Shown here: positions 9,792 to 19,468 of the stretch, piece by piece
Layout: the number at the start of each line of letters is the position of its first letter
How positions within the stretch are numbered: position 1 is the first letter of the stretch
Assembly (NCBI RefSeq): GCF_013322225.1
Contig: NZ_JAAMFB010000012.1
Location: 1 to 64,000, forward strand
Direction of reading: 5' to 3'
DNA length: 64,000 nucleotides
Source of the DNA: Agrobacterium larrymoorei
GTDB lineage: Bacteria > Pseudomonadota > Alphaproteobacteria > Rhizobiales > Rhizobiaceae
The notes under the pieces: model-generated
What the model was told of the DNA's origin: nothing
What the model saw: the letters and a program-made list of their open reading frames with translations, nothing else
The model's database searches: none
Program-made: the position numbers and the translations under genes

Positions 9792-10550
9792 ATGACAAAC
9801 GGGGCGCGTGCGCTGATCATGAAGATATTCAATTACAAGCGCGTGCCCTATGCCGAAATCCGTGCATTCTCCGTACACATCCTGACGGCATCCGGCTCTT
9901 TTCTCGCATTTCTGGGGGTCGTTGCTGCTGCGGAACACCGCTTCGTTGACATGTTCTGGTGGCTGGGGCTCGCGCTTCTGGTGGATGGCATCGATGGGCC
10001 GATCGCCCGGAAGGTTCGCGTCAAGGAAGTATTGCCCAACTGGTCCGGTGATACGCTGGACAACATCATCGACTACGTAACCTATGTTCTGTTGCCCGCA
10101 TTCGCGCTTTACCAGAGCGGCATGATCGGAGAGCCGTGGTCGTTCGTCGCCGCAGGAATGATCGTGGTGTCGAGCGCCATCTATTACGCAGACATGGGCA
10201 TGAAAACGGACGAATATTTCTTCTCCGGCTTCCCCGTGGTGTGGAATATGGTGGTGTTCACCCTCTTCGTCATCGATGCGAGTGCGACCGCTGCGATGAT
10301 CGTGGTGACGATTTCGGTCATTTTGACCTTCCTGCCGATAAACTTCCTGCACCCGGTGCGCGTGAAACGGCTGAGATGGCTGAACATGACCATCTTCCTC
10401 ATCTGGTGCGCGCTGGGCGGCTATTCGCTGCTGCTGCACTTCGATTCGCCCGAGTGGGTGGTCGCTGGTGTCGTGATCACCGGCATCTATCTTTATTGCA
10501 TCGGCGGGGTCATGCAGTTTCTCCCTGCTCTGGGTGGCAGAGCGCGGTAA
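9792..10550 (+). CDS. pcs: Phosphatidylcholine synthase
   Basis: Inner-membrane CDP-alcohol phosphatidyltransferase that joins choline and CDP-diacylglycerol to make phosphatidylcholine in one step, a lipid important in rhizobia-plant interaction. The catalytic CDP-alcohol motif is seen as DGIDGPIARKVRVKEVLPN, followed by GDTLDNIIDYVTY with the conserved Asp residues. Several hydrophobic segments span the rest. The ATG at 9792 has GGAAAGGA upstream; an ATG at 9819 would give the 243-residue form closest to known Pcs length, so the true start may be either. Confidence 0.93.
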   Translation: MTNGARALIMKIFNYKRVPYAEIRAFSVHILTASGSFLAFLGVVAAAEHRFVDMFWWLGLALLVDGIDGPIARKVRVKEVLPNWSGDTLDNIIDYVTYVLLPAFALYQSGMIGEPWSFVAAGMIVVSSAIYYADMGMKTDEYFFSGFPVVWNMVVFTLFVIDASATAAMIVVTISVILTFLPINFLHPVRVKRLRWLNMTIFLIWCALGGYSLLLHFDSPEWVVAGVVITGIYLYCIGGVMQFLPALGGRAR

Positions 10551-10717
10551 CTAAAAGTCGTTTAAAACCTCTGTTTCAAAGATGTTTTTCAGTTGTGCGC
10601 GGCGATAAAACCGGTATTTAGTATCGATAAAGGGCACTGCTCAAATTTAGTGCATAACTGTCGATCCGGCTGTTAACGCTTCGAAGAAAGCGCGGTGGCT
10701 GGTGAAAAGGGGAACAG

Positions 10718-12301
10718 GTGACGGGATCGGTGACGTCCGAGGCATTGCCTCTCTTGTCCGTTCGCCAGCTGACCAAGCTGTTTGGAACATTTGCAGCCTG
10801 CAACGCGATAGACCTGGATATCGCGCCGGGTGAAATTCACGCTCTCCTCGGTGAAAACGGCGCGGGAAAGTCCACGCTGGTCAAAATGCTGTTCGGCGTA
10901 TTGGAGCCTTCCAGCGGTGATATCCTCTGGAATGGCAAGCCTCTGCGCATAACGTCCCCGGGCGAAGCGCGAAGGCTCGGCATCGGAATGGTGTTCCAGC
11001 ATTTCTCGCTTTTCGAGGCGCTTACGGTCGCGGAAAACATTGCGCTCTCCCTCGATCCGAAAATTTCCCTGAAGGAAATCGCGCGCGAGGCGGAAGCACT
11101 TTCGAAAGCCTACGGATTGCCGCTCGATCCTTACGCCCATGTCGCCGACCTTTCGGTGGGCGAGCGTCAGCGCATCGAAATCGTGCGCGCTTTGCTGCAA
11201 AATCCGCAGCTCATCATTCTCGATGAGCCAACCTCGGTTTTGACCCCGCAGGAGGCTGATCGCCTGTTTGAGACGTTGGCGAAGCTGAAGGCGGAAGGTC
11301 GATCGGTGCTCTACATCAGCCACCGTCTTGAGGAGGTGCAGCGCATCTGCGACCGCGCAACAGTGTTGCGTCATGGCAAGGTAACGGGTGCCTGCGATCC
11401 ACGCCAAGAGACGCCGGCATCTCTGGCGCGAATGATGGTGGGTTCGGATGTCGCCGGTATTCAGCGGGATGATGAGTGCACGATTGGCGATGTCAGCGTT
11501 GAGGTCATCGGGCTTTCCGTGCCTGCTCGCACGCCGTTTGCCGTTGCATTGAAGAATGTTTCGATGAAGGTGCGCGCAGGTGAAGTCCTGGCCATTGCCG
11601 GTGTCGCCGGAAACGGTCAGGGTGAATTGTTCGATGCGCTTTCGGGTGAATATCCGGTGGCGAAGGACGATGCGATTTTCCTGCGCGGCAAACCGGTCGG
11701 CACCCTGGGGATCAATGGCCGCCGCCTGCTGGGTGCCGGGTTTGTGCCGGAAGAGCGCCATGGCCATGCTGCCGTGACAAATATGAGCCTTTCGGACAAT
11801 CTGCTGCTTGCACGCTATCGCTCTGACCGGAAAGCTTTTCTCGGAGGCGGGGCGCTGCGGGTCATCCGCAATTCGGTCATCAAGGCTGCAACGAAGCGTA
11901 TTTCCGAAGCCATGGACGTGCGCAAAAGCGGAGACGATCCGTTGGCGGGTTCGCTGTCCGGCGGGAATCTGCAGAAATTCATCGTGGGGCGCGAGCTCGA
12001 TCGTCAACCATCCGTGCTGGTCGTGAACCAACCCACGTGGGGCGTGGATGCCGGTGCGGCAAGTCGCATCCGTCAGGCCCTTGTGGATCTCGCCAAGGCC
12101 GGATCGGCGGTTATCGTCATCAGCCAGGATCTGGATGAGATTTTTGAGGTTGCCTCCAGCATTGCCGTGATTTCGGATGGACAATTGTCCGATGCGCATC
12201 CCGCCAGAGAGATGACGCGCGAGAAGATCGGTCTGCTGATGGGCGGCATTCACACTGGAAACACCGTAGGGAATACGGAGCAGGTCGCTCATGCGCATTG
12301 A
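10718..12301 (+). CDS. Nucleoside-type ABC transporter, double ATPase subunit
   Basis: A 527-residue protein with two ABC domains. The first has Walker A LLGENGAGKSTLVKML, signature LSVGERQRIEIV and Walker B LIILDEPTSVLT. The second is typical of this family: degenerate Walker A GVAGNGQGELFDAL, signature SLSGGNLQKFIVGREL and VLVVNQPTWGVD. This pattern fits the sugar/nucleoside (RbsA/BMP) class. The start is GTG at 10718 with AAAAGGGGA in front. It overlaps the next permease gene by 11 bases and belongs to one operon with the two permeases and a BMP binding protein. Confidence 0.93.
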   Translation: MTGSVTSEALPLLSVRQLTKLFGTFAACNAIDLDIAPGEIHALLGENGAGKSTLVKMLFGVLEPSSGDILWNGKPLRITSPGEARRLGIGMVFQHFSLFEALTVAENIALSLDPKISLKEIAREAEALSKAYGLPLDPYAHVADLSVGERQRIEIVRALLQNPQLIILDEPTSVLTPQEADRLFETLAKLKAEGRSVLYISHRLEEVQRICDRATVLRHGKVTGACDPRQETPASLARMMVGSDVAGIQRDDECTIGDVSVEVIGLSVPARTPFAVALKNVSMKVRAGEVLAIAGVAGNGQGELFDALSGEYPVAKDDAIFLRGKPVGTLGINGRRLLGAGFVPEERHGHAAVTNMSLSDNLLLARYRSDRKAFLGGGALRVIRNSVIKAATKRISEAMDVRKSGDDPLAGSLSGGNLQKFIVGRELDRQPSVLVVNQPTWGVDAGAASRIRQALVDLAKAGSAVIVISQDLDEIFEVASSIAVISDGQLSDAHPAREMTREKIGLLMGGIHTGNTVGNTEQVAHAH

Positions 12302-13379
12302 ACTTGAAAAACGCGCAGGCGTCTCGAAATTTTTTGCTGTTCTCTCGCCGCTACTGGCGCTGGCTCTGACCCTGATCGTCGGCGCCATCATGTTTGCGCT
12401 TTTGGGCAAGAATCCGGCCAGTGCGCTTTACAGCTTCTTCGTGGAGCCGCTGCTGGAAGTATGGTCGCTGCATGAACTGGTGATCAAGGCAGCGCCCTTG
12501 ATCCTGATCGCGGTCGGTCTGGCGATCTGTTATCGCTCCAATAACTGGAATATCGGCGCGGAAGGGCAGTTTACCATCGGTGCGATCACCGGTTCCATTT
12601 TGCCGGTGCTGTATCCCGAATGGCATTCACCCATGATCCTGCCGCTGATGCTGGTGATGGGAGCGATTGGCGGGGCGCTTTACGCGGGCATTCCGGCCCT
12701 GTTGAAGACGCGCTTCAATACAAACGAAATCCTCACCAGCCTTATGCTGGTCTATGTGGCACAACTATTTCTCGACTGGCTTACCCGTGGCATCTGGCGT
12801 GATCCGCAGGGGTATAACTTCCCGCAGACCAGACCGTTCAATGAAAGCGCCGTATTGCCGGAAATACTGGAATCTGGTCGCGCCCATTGGGGCATCGTCT
12901 TTGCCATCGTCGCAGCCGTCGCGCTGTGGTTCATGATGCGCTACATGCTGAAAGGCTTTCAGGTTTCGGTTCTGGGTCAATCGCCACGCGCAGGACGCTT
13001 CGCAGGCTTTTCTTCCACGCGCATGGTCTGGTTCTCGTTGCTGTTGTCCGGCGCGCTGGCGGGGCTTGCGGGCATTTCGGAAGTCTCCGGCTCCATCGGC
13101 CATTTGCAGCCATCGATTTCGCCGGGATATGGTTTCACGGCCATCATCGTCGCATTTCTCGGACGCCTTAATCCGCTCGGCATCATCGCATCCGGTTTCG
13201 TTCTCGCATTGACCTATCTGGGCGGGGAGGCGGCGCAGCTTTCGATTGGCGTGTCCGATAAGGTGACCCGCGTGTTTCAGGGGCTGATGCTGTTCTTCGT
13301 GCTGTCTTGCGACACCCTCATTCTCTATCGCATTCGTATCCGCTTCGGACGCGGCCAAAGCAGCGAAGGAGCCGCTTGA
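12291..13379 (+). CDS. Nucleoside-type ABC transporter permease 1
   Basis: A 362-residue inner-membrane permease of the BPD_transp_2 family, about ten hydrophobic segments. Markers are YRSNNWNIGAEGQFTIGA near residue 82 and LKTRFNTNEILTSLML near residue 141, shared by BmpB/YufP-like permeases. It is translationally coupled to both neighbours: it begins inside the ATPase gene, and its TGA overlaps the ATG of the second permease. With the ATPase and binding protein it should form an importer for purine nucleosides or related compounds; the exact substrate is not readable. Confidence 0.92.
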   Translation: MRIELEKRAGVSKFFAVLSPLLALALTLIVGAIMFALLGKNPASALYSFFVEPLLEVWSLHELVIKAAPLILIAVGLAICYRSNNWNIGAEGQFTIGAITGSILPVLYPEWHSPMILPLMLVMGAIGGALYAGIPALLKTRFNTNEILTSLMLVYVAQLFLDWLTRGIWRDPQGYNFPQTRPFNESAVLPEILESGRAHWGIVFAIVAAVALWFMMRYMLKGFQVSVLGQSPRAGRFAGFSSTRMVWFSLLLSGALAGLAGISEVSGSIGHLQPSISPGYGFTAIIVAFLGRLNPLGIIASGFVLALTYLGGEAAQLSIGVSDKVTRVFQGLMLFFVLSCDTLILYRIRIRFGRGQSSEGAA

Positions 13380-14299
13380 TGGATATGACACAAGCCATCC
13401 TTCTGACCGTCATCACCGCCGCCACGCCGCTGGTCATCGCCGCACTGGGCGAACTGGTGACGGAGCGGGCAGGGGTTTTGAACCTCGGCGTCGAGGGCAT
13501 GATGATCATGGGCGCGGTTTGCGCCTTCGCAGCCGCGCATCTCAGCGGTTCGCCCTATCTCGGAATTGTCGCGGGTATTGCCTCGGGCGCGGTGTTCTCG
13601 CTTCTCTTCGGCTTCCTGACGCTGACGCTCGTGACCAACCAGGTGGCGACCGGCCTTGCGCTGACAATCCTCGGCCTCGGCGTGTCGGGAATGTTGGGTG
13701 AAAGTTTCGTCGGCCAACCCGGCGTAAAATTGCAGCCAATCGTTTTCCCGGTTCTGTCGGAAATCCCTTTCGTAGGACCGATTCTTTTCCGGCAGGATTT
13801 GATCTTCTACATGTCGATTGCGCTCGTTATCGGCATCAGCTGGTTCCTGTTCAAGAGCCGCACGGGCCTCAAAATCCGCGCCATTGGCGATAATCACGCT
13901 TCTGCCCATGCGCTCGGCATCAACGTCATCCGTGCGCGTTATCTTGCGGTGATGTTCGGCGGTGCCAGCGCTGGTCTTGCAGGTGCGCAGCTTTCGCTGG
14001 TTTACACCCCGCAATGGGTGGAAAACATGTCTGCCGGGCGTGGCTGGATCGCGCTTGCACTGGTGGTATTTGCCTCCTGGCGGCCATGGCGCGTGCTGGC
14101 GGGTGGTTATCTGTTCGGCGCAGTCTCCATCGGCCAGCTTCACGCGCAGGCTTTCGGCATAGGTGTGCCATCACAACTTCTTTCAGCGCTTCCTTATGTA
14201 GCGACTATTGTGGTCCTCATCATCATCTCCCATAATCGGCGCACGACGCTGATCAATACACCGGCATCGCTCGGCAAGCCGTTCGTGCCGGACCGTTAA
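13379..14299 (+). CDS. Nucleoside-type ABC transporter permease 2
   Basis: The second membrane subunit, 306 residues. The N-terminal half carries LVTERAGVLNLGVEGMMIMG, the hallmark of YufQ-like nucleoside permeases, and GDNHASAHALGINVIRARY lies near residue 190. The start is the ATG at 13379, which shares one base with the stop codon of permease 1; a longer frame upstream from 13307 would overlap permease 1 heavily and is not credible. It pairs with permease 1 as a heterodimeric channel. Confidence 0.92.
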   Translation: MDMTQAILLTVITAATPLVIAALGELVTERAGVLNLGVEGMMIMGAVCAFAAAHLSGSPYLGIVAGIASGAVFSLLFGFLTLTLVTNQVATGLALTILGLGVSGMLGESFVGQPGVKLQPIVFPVLSEIPFVGPILFRQDLIFYMSIALVIGISWFLFKSRTGLKIRAIGDNHASAHALGINVIRARYLAVMFGGASAGLAGAQLSLVYTPQWVENMSAGRGWIALALVVFASWRPWRVLAGGYLFGAVSIGQLHAQAFGIGVPSQLLSALPYVATIVVLIIISHNRRTTLINTPASLGKPFVPDR

Positions 14300-14347
14300 G
14301 ACGACCGCTCAAAAAACAAGATCATGCCTAACCAAGCAGGGGTAAAA

Positions 14348-15421
14348 ATGAAAAAACTCATCATCGCACTGGCCGCTTCCGCCGCTGCAATCGTCAGTCT
14401 GGTTCCAGCCGCACAGGCTGCGGACGCAAAGAAGATTTGTTTCATCTATGTCGGTACCCGCACCGACGGCGGCTGGACGCAGGCCCACGATATCGGTCGT
14501 CAGGAATTGCAGAAGCATTTCGGCGACAAGATCGAGACGCCTTTCCTTGAAAGCGTTCCGGAAGGCCCGGATGCAGAGCGCGCCATCGAGCGTATGGCCC
14601 GCTCCGGCTGCGAACTGGTCTTCACCACCTCGTTCGGCTTCATGGACGCGACCGTGAAGGTTGCGCAGAAGTTCCCCAAGGTGAAGTTCGAGCACGCGAC
14701 CGGCTTCAAGTCGGCCGACAACCTCGCGACCTACAACTCGCGTTTCTACGAAGGCCGTTACATTCAGGGTCAGATTGCTGCGAAGATGTCGCAGAAGGGT
14801 CTCGCAGGTTACATCGCTTCCTTCCCGATCCCGGAAGTGGTGATGGGGATCGACGCCTTCGTTCTGGGTGCACAGTCGGTCAATCCTGATTTCAAGGTCA
14901 AGGTCGTATGGGCCAACACCTGGTTCGACCCCGGCAAGGAAGCCGATGCGGCCAAGGCTCTGATCGACCAGGGCGTCGATATCCTGACGCAGCACACCGA
15001 CACGACTGCTCCGATGCAGGTTGCTGCCGAGCGTGGCATCAAGGCATTCGGTCAGGCGTCCGACATGATCAAGGCCGGTCCTAACACGCAGATGACGGCT
15101 ATCATCGACAGCTGGGCACCTTATTACATCAAGCGCACGCAGGCTCTCATGGATGGCACGTGGAAGTCCGAACAGGTTTGGGACGGTCTGAAAGACGGCA
15201 TCCTGACCATGGCGCCCTACACCAACATGCCTGACGATGTGAAGAAGATGGCTGAGGAAACCGAAGCCAAGATCAAGTCCGGCGAACTTCATCCATTTAC
15301 CGGCCCTGTGAAGAAGCAGGACGGCTCCGAATGGCTGAAGGCTGGTGAAAAGGCCGAGGACAAGGTTCTGCTCGGCCTGAACTTCTACGTTCAGGGTGTA
15401 GACGACAAGCTGCCGCAATAA
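14348..15421 (+). CDS. BMP-family periplasmic substrate-binding protein
   Basis: The 357-residue binding protein of the ABC operon. The first 24 residues form a signal peptide (KK, a hydrophobic core, then PAAQA before ADAKK). The mature part has FIYVGTRTDGGWTQAHD near residue 30, TTSFGFMDATVKVAQKFP near 95, and VWANTWFDPGKEADAAKAL near 190, as in PnrA/BmpA purine nucleoside-binding proteins. The start at 14348 is chosen for the CAGGGG site and the proper signal peptide. It follows permease 2 by 48 bases and closes the operon. Confidence 0.93.
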   Translation: MKKLIIALAASAAAIVSLVPAAQAADAKKICFIYVGTRTDGGWTQAHDIGRQELQKHFGDKIETPFLESVPEGPDAERAIERMARSGCELVFTTSFGFMDATVKVAQKFPKVKFEHATGFKSADNLATYNSRFYEGRYIQGQIAAKMSQKGLAGYIASFPIPEVVMGIDAFVLGAQSVNPDFKVKVVWANTWFDPGKEADAAKALIDQGVDILTQHTDTTAPMQVAAERGIKAFGQASDMIKAGPNTQMTAIIDSWAPYYIKRTQALMDGTWKSEQVWDGLKDGILTMAPYTNMPDDVKKMAEETEAKIKSGELHPFTGPVKKQDGSEWLKAGEKAEDKVLLGLNFYVQGVDDKLPQ

Positions 15422-15449
15422 GGGTCCTGTTACGCGCTTAAGTTTCGCT

Positions 15450-15536
15450 CGTTATGCTCGGGCTTGTCCCGAGCATCTGCTACGTTGAATTTTTGGATAC
15501 GTGGTCAGATCCTCGGTACAAGTCCGAGGATGACGG
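15450..15536. repeat. Palindromic intergenic repeat with two hairpins
   Basis: Two hairpins, 15454-15476 (ATGCTCGGG/CCCGAGCAT) and 15509-15531 (ATCCTCGG/CCGAGGAT), are also roughly inverted copies of each other, so the whole unit is an imperfect inverted repeat. From memory, sequences of this type (CTCGGGCTTGTCCCGAG) occur in many intergenic regions of rhizobia and other alphaproteobacteria. It lies between the BMP operon and glmU and could also act as an RNA processing or termination site. Confidence 0.7.
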
Positions 15537-15704
15537 AAACGGGTGCGGGACGCTTGACACAAAACAAAGCCGTGCATGGAAACATGTGCGGCTTTTCCAT
15601 TCCCCGCTCACGGCACGTATCCGCCGTTCATGCAATTTCCATGGTTTCTTCATCCATGAGCGGCTATAGCGGGCAAAAAGTCTCACGCGAATCTGGAGAT
15701 ATTC

Positions 15705-17066
15705 ATGGAACGCAGCTGCCTTGCCGTCATTCTCGCCGCTGGCGAAAGCACGCGGATGAAATCGTCCATGTCGAAGGTACTGCATCCCGTTGCCGGACGG
15801 TCGATGATTGCGCATGTGATGCAGGCGGTTGCCGGTGCAGGCGTCAGTGCTGCGGCGCTGGTCGTTGGGCGCGATGCTGACAAGGTTGCGGACGCCGCAC
15901 GCGAGGTAGGCGTTTCGGTCGAGCCCTATCTACAGAAAGAGCGCCTTGGTACGGGCAATGCCGTTCTGGCTGCGCGTGACGCCATCGAAAAGGGCTTTGA
16001 CGATATTCTGATTGCCTATGGCGACGTGCCACTTCTGACGGCGGAGACGTTGAACAAGGCACGGCAGGCGCTGACAGGCGATGCGGACGTTGTGGTGATC
16101 GGCTTCCACACGGATAAGCCCACCGGCTATGGCCGTCTTCTGGTCGAGAACGGCGAGCTCGTCGCCATCCGAGAAGAAAAGGATGCGACCGAGGAAGAGC
16201 GTAAGGTTGCATGGTGCAATAGCGGCCTGATGGCGATCAATGGCCGCCGCGCGCTCGATCTTCTCGACCGCATCGGTAACAATAACGCCAAGGGCGAATA
16301 TTATCTGACGGACATCGTGGAAATTGCCCGCTCGCAAGGCGGCAAGGCCGTGGCGGTGGATGCTCCCGAGGCTGAAATGACGGGCTGCAACAACCGCGCC
16401 GAACTAGCCTTTATCGAGAAGCTGTGGCAGGAGCGGGCGCGTCACCAGTTCATGATCGATGGTGTTTCGATGGTTGCGCCGGAAACCGTGTTTTTGTCAT
16501 GGGACACAAAAATCGGACAGGACGCGCTGATCGAGCCGAACGTCGTCATCGGTCCCGGTGTGACGATCGAATCGGGTGCCGTCATTCACGCCTTCTCGCA
16601 TCTGGAGGGTGCTTATGTCAGCGCCGGTGCGGCGGTTGGGCCTTATGCGCGTCTGCGTCCGGGTGCCAATCTTGGAGCGAAGTCGAAGGTCGGCAATTTC
16701 TGCGAAGTGAAGAAGGCAGAGATCGGCGAGGGCGCCAAGGTCAATCACCTGACGTATATCGGTGATGCTTTCGTCGGCGCTGGAAGCAATATCGGGGCAG
16801 GAACGATCACCTGCAATTACGATGGCATCAACAAGCATGAGACCCGGATCGGTAAGAATGCCTTTATCGGCTCCAATTCCTCGCTCGTGGCACCCGTCAG
16901 CATCGGTGACGATGCGTATGTGGCTTCTGGCAGCGTTATAACGGCGGATGTCCCTGCCGATGCGCTTGCCTTCGGGCGCGCACGTCAGGAAGTGAAGGAA
17001 GGCCGCGCCAGCGTCCTTCGCGCGCGTGCCCAGGCCATTAAGGACGCCAAGAAGAAGTCCGGCTAA
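15705..17066 (+). CDS. glmU: Bifunctional GlmU: GlcNAc-1-P uridylyltransferase / GlcN-1-P acetyltransferase
   Basis: Makes UDP-GlcNAc for peptidoglycan and lipopolysaccharide in two steps. The N-terminal uridylyltransferase half shows [20 protein letters not shown] near residue 8 and [10 protein letters not shown] near 103. The C-terminal half is a left-handed beta-helix of hexapeptide repeats; it includes [20 protein letters not shown], with the catalytic His, and GTITCNYDG. The 453-residue length is normal. CTGGAG precedes the ATG. glmS, the upstream enzyme of the same pathway, is the next gene, but a 275-base repeat element lies between them. Confidence 0.96.
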   Translation: MERSCLAVILAAGESTRMKSSMSKVLHPVAGRSMIAHVMQAVAGAGVSAAALVVGRDADKVADAAREVGVSVEPYLQKERLGTGNAVLAARDAIEKGFDDILIAYGDVPLLTAETLNKARQALTGDADVVVIGFHTDKPTGYGRLLVENGELVAIREEKDATEEERKVAWCNSGLMAINGRRALDLLDRIGNNNAKGEYYLTDIVEIARSQGGKAVAVDAPEAEMTGCNNRAELAFIEKLWQERARHQFMIDGVSMVAPETVFLSWDTKIGQDALIEPNVVIGPGVTIESGAVIHAFSHLEGAYVSAGAAVGPYARLRPGANLGAKSKVGNFCEVKKAEIGEGAKVNHLTYIGDAFVGAGSNIGAGTITCNYDGINKHETRIGKNAFIGSNSSLVAPVSIGDDAYVASGSVITADVPADALAFGRARQEVKEGRASVLRARAQAIKDAKKKSG

Positions 17067-17137
17067 GGTCCTGACATTCGTAACGAATAGACATTGAAAG
17101 TGACCGCGGTTGCGATTGCGGTTTTGCCGGAAATCAT

Positions 17138-17412
17138 TAGAGCGTTTCCTTGTTAAATGGAAACGTTCTGCCGGAGCAGATTTTCGACAGGGCGAAGGCG
17201 ATTGGCGAAGGGCATACCCAAAGGTACGGTCGAGCCGATCGCCTTTGATCCTGGCGGAAAGATGCCCGGCCCTCCGGGTTGGTTGAAACGGGACCCTCCG
17301 ATTGCTCGTACGGCTTGACCGTATGCTATTGCTACGACACGCGCCGTCCGAGCAACCAGATGATCCCGTTTGAACCAACAGAACTGTTTTCATTTAGCAA
17401 GGAAACGCTCTA
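17138..17412. mobile_element. MITE-like element with terminal inverted repeats
   Basis: The left end (from TTAGAGCGTTTCC at 17137) and the right end (to GGAAACGCTCTAA at 17413) are near-perfect inverted copies over roughly 33 bases. TA flanks both ends, as expected for elements moved by IS630/Tc1-type transposases. The interior has no gene and is full of further inverted repeats: GGTTGAAACGGGA near 17280 against TCCCGTTTGAACC near 17364, and ATTGCTCG near 17302 against CGAGCAAC near 17349. The element sits between glmU and glmS and explains most of that 423-base gap. Confidence 0.7.
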
Positions 17413-17489
17413 AGACTTCGCTATCGTAAAACATTGGTCGGGCGAGCTTTTGCCAAGCCGGTGCTGATGAATATCTTTTGGAGAATTGT

Positions 17490-19316
17490 ATGTGCGGCAT
17501 AGTCGGAATTGTTGGAACGCAGCCGGTTGCGGAGCGCCTCGTGGATGCGCTGAAGCGTCTGGAATATCGCGGATATGATTCTGCAGGCGTTGCGACGATC
17601 CATAATGGCGAGATGGATCGCCGCCGCGCCGAGGGCAAGCTCTTCAATCTGGAAAAGAAGCTCTCTGAGGAGCCGCTTGCGGGCATCACCGGTATTGCGC
17701 ACACACGCTGGGCGACGCATGGCGTTCCGAATGAAACCAATGCGCATCCGCATTTCGTGGATGGGGTGGCCGTTGTTCATAACGGAATCATCGAAAACTT
17801 CGCGGAATTGCGGGAAGAGTTGACGGCGGAAGGTGCCGTGTTCACTACACAGACCGATACGGAAGTGGTGGCGCAACTGCTCGCCAAGTTTACCCGCGAA
17901 GGGCTTTCGCACCGTGATGCGATGCTGAAGATGCTGAACCGCGTTACCGGAGCCTACGCGCTGGGTGTGATGTTCCTGGATGACCCCGATACGCTTTTGT
18001 CTGCCCGCTCCGGCCCGCCATTGGCAATCGGCTATGGTAAAGGCGAAATGTTCCTTGGCTCTGATGCCATCGCGCTTTCACCCTTCACCAACGAAATCAC
18101 CTATCTCGTGGATGGCGATTGCGCGATCCTGACTGCCAAGGGTGCCGAGATCATCGATTTTTCCGGAAATCCGGTACAGCGCCAGCGGCAGATTTCGCAG
18201 GCGACAGCATATGTTGTCGATAAGGGCAATCACCGCCACTTCATGGAAAAGGAAATCTACGAGCAGCCGGAAGTCATTTCGCATGCGCTCAGCCACTATG
18301 TGGATTTCGCCGAAAAGCGCGTGAAGGATGCCGATGCGGCTATCGATTTTTCCAAACTGACCGGCCTTGCGATTTCGGCCTGCGGGACGGCCTATCTGTC
18401 CGGCCTCATCGGAAAATACTGGTTCGAGCGTTATGCTCGTCTGCCCGTGGAAATCGATGTGGCGTCGGAATTCCGTTATCGCGAAATGCCACTTTCTCCA
18501 ACACAGGCGGCGCTGTTTATCTCTCAGTCGGGCGAGACCGCAGATACGCTGGCGTCGCTGCGTTATTGCAAGGAAAACGATCTCAAGATCGGCGCGGTCG
18601 TCAATGTGCGCGAGTCCACCATTGCACGCGAATCGGATGCCATTTTCCCAATTCTGGCCGGTCCGGAGATTGGCGTTGCGTCTACCAAGGCTTTCACCTG
18701 CCAGTTGGCGGTGCTTGCTTCGCTTGCCATCGCTGCCGGTAAGGCGCGTGGCACGCTGATGGCGGATCAGGAAAAAGAACTCGTCCGCCATCTGATCGAA
18801 ATGCCGCGGGTGATGAGCGAAGTTCTGAACGCCATCCAGCCGCAGATCGAAACGCTATCGCGCGATCTGTCCCGCTTCAAAGACGTGCTTTATCTCGGTC
18901 GTGGTACGTCCTTCCCGCTGGCGCTGGAAGGCGCGCTGAAACTCAAGGAAATCTCGTATATTCACGCCGAAGGCTATGCTGCTGGTGAGTTGAAGCATGG
19001 ACCGATTGCGCTGATCGACGAGAATATGCCGGTCATCGTCATTGCGCCACACGACCGTTTCTTCGAAAAAACCGTTTCGAACATGCAGGAAGTGGCTGCC
19101 CGCGGCGGCAAGATCATCTTCATCACGGATGCGAAGGGTGCCGCCGCATCCAAGCTGGACACCATGGCCACTATCGTCCTGCCGACCGTCGATGAGATCA
19201 TCGCGCCGATGGTCTTCTCGCTGCCGATACAGCTGCTCGCCTATCACACCGCCGTCTTCATGGGAACGGATGTAGATCAGCCACGCAACCTCGCGAAGTC
19301 GGTAACGGTCGAGTAA
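17490..19316 (+). CDS. glmS: Glutamine-fructose-6-phosphate aminotransferase (isomerizing)
   Basis: Makes glucosamine 6-phosphate from fructose 6-phosphate and glutamine, the entry step to amino sugars. The start is set at the ATG at 17490 so that the product begins Met-Cys-Gly-Ile-Val-Gly; after Met removal the Cys is the N-terminal glutaminase nucleophile, and an upstream start at 17478 would destroy this. GGAG lies at 17480-17483. The glutaminase domain covers about residues 1-220 (THGVPNETNAHPH), followed by two SIS domains (ISACGTAYLSG, SQSGETADTL, and GRGTSFPLALEGALKLKE). The 608-residue length is normal. No glmS ribozyme is seen upstream. Confidence 0.97.
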   Translation: MCGIVGIVGTQPVAERLVDALKRLEYRGYDSAGVATIHNGEMDRRRAEGKLFNLEKKLSEEPLAGITGIAHTRWATHGVPNETNAHPHFVDGVAVVHNGIIENFAELREELTAEGAVFTTQTDTEVVAQLLAKFTREGLSHRDAMLKMLNRVTGAYALGVMFLDDPDTLLSARSGPPLAIGYGKGEMFLGSDAIALSPFTNEITYLVDGDCAILTAKGAEIIDFSGNPVQRQRQISQATAYVVDKGNHRHFMEKEIYEQPEVISHALSHYVDFAEKRVKDADAAIDFSKLTGLAISACGTAYLSGLIGKYWFERYARLPVEIDVASEFRYREMPLSPTQAALFISQSGETADTLASLRYCKENDLKIGAVVNVRESTIARESDAIFPILAGPEIGVASTKAFTCQLAVLASLAIAAGKARGTLMADQEKELVRHLIEMPRVMSEVLNAIQPQIETLSRDLSRFKDVLYLGRGTSFPLALEGALKLKEISYIHAEGYAAGELKHGPIALIDENMPVIVIAPHDRFFEKTVSNMQEVAARGGKIIFITDAKGAAASKLDTMATIVLPTVDEIIAPMVFSLPIQLLAYHTAVFMGTDVDQPRNLAKSVTVE

Positions 19317-19468
19317 TTCGAGCGAGTTGGGACGTGCTGTCCGGCACTGTTTGTCCGACACGGTTTCTGATGACGAATATTTCATGATATCTCTCTTGCC
19401 GGTGGGAACAGCCTCCGGCATTGTCCGTTTTCGTCCTATCTAAAGCTTCCCAAACTTGCAGCGAGTTG

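Noticed and set aside
10673-12409. A 578-residue open frame antisense to the ABC ATPase gene
   Set aside because: It mirrors the codon bias of the real gene on the other strand, has no family motif and no ribosome site. The same holds for long antisense frames over mfd (24405-26459), the BMP protein (14309-15418) and the intron RT (1631-2347).
15450-15536. Simple terminator of the BMP operon
   Set aside because: There is no T-run after either hairpin, and the two hairpins are related to each other as in a dispersed repeat. Termination remains possible but is not shown.
17139-17411. glmS ribozyme or other riboswitch in the glmU-glmS gap
   Set aside because: The structure is explained by terminal and internal inverted repeats of a MITE-like element, and glmS ribozymes are known mainly from Gram-positive bacteria; no ribozyme core was recognised.
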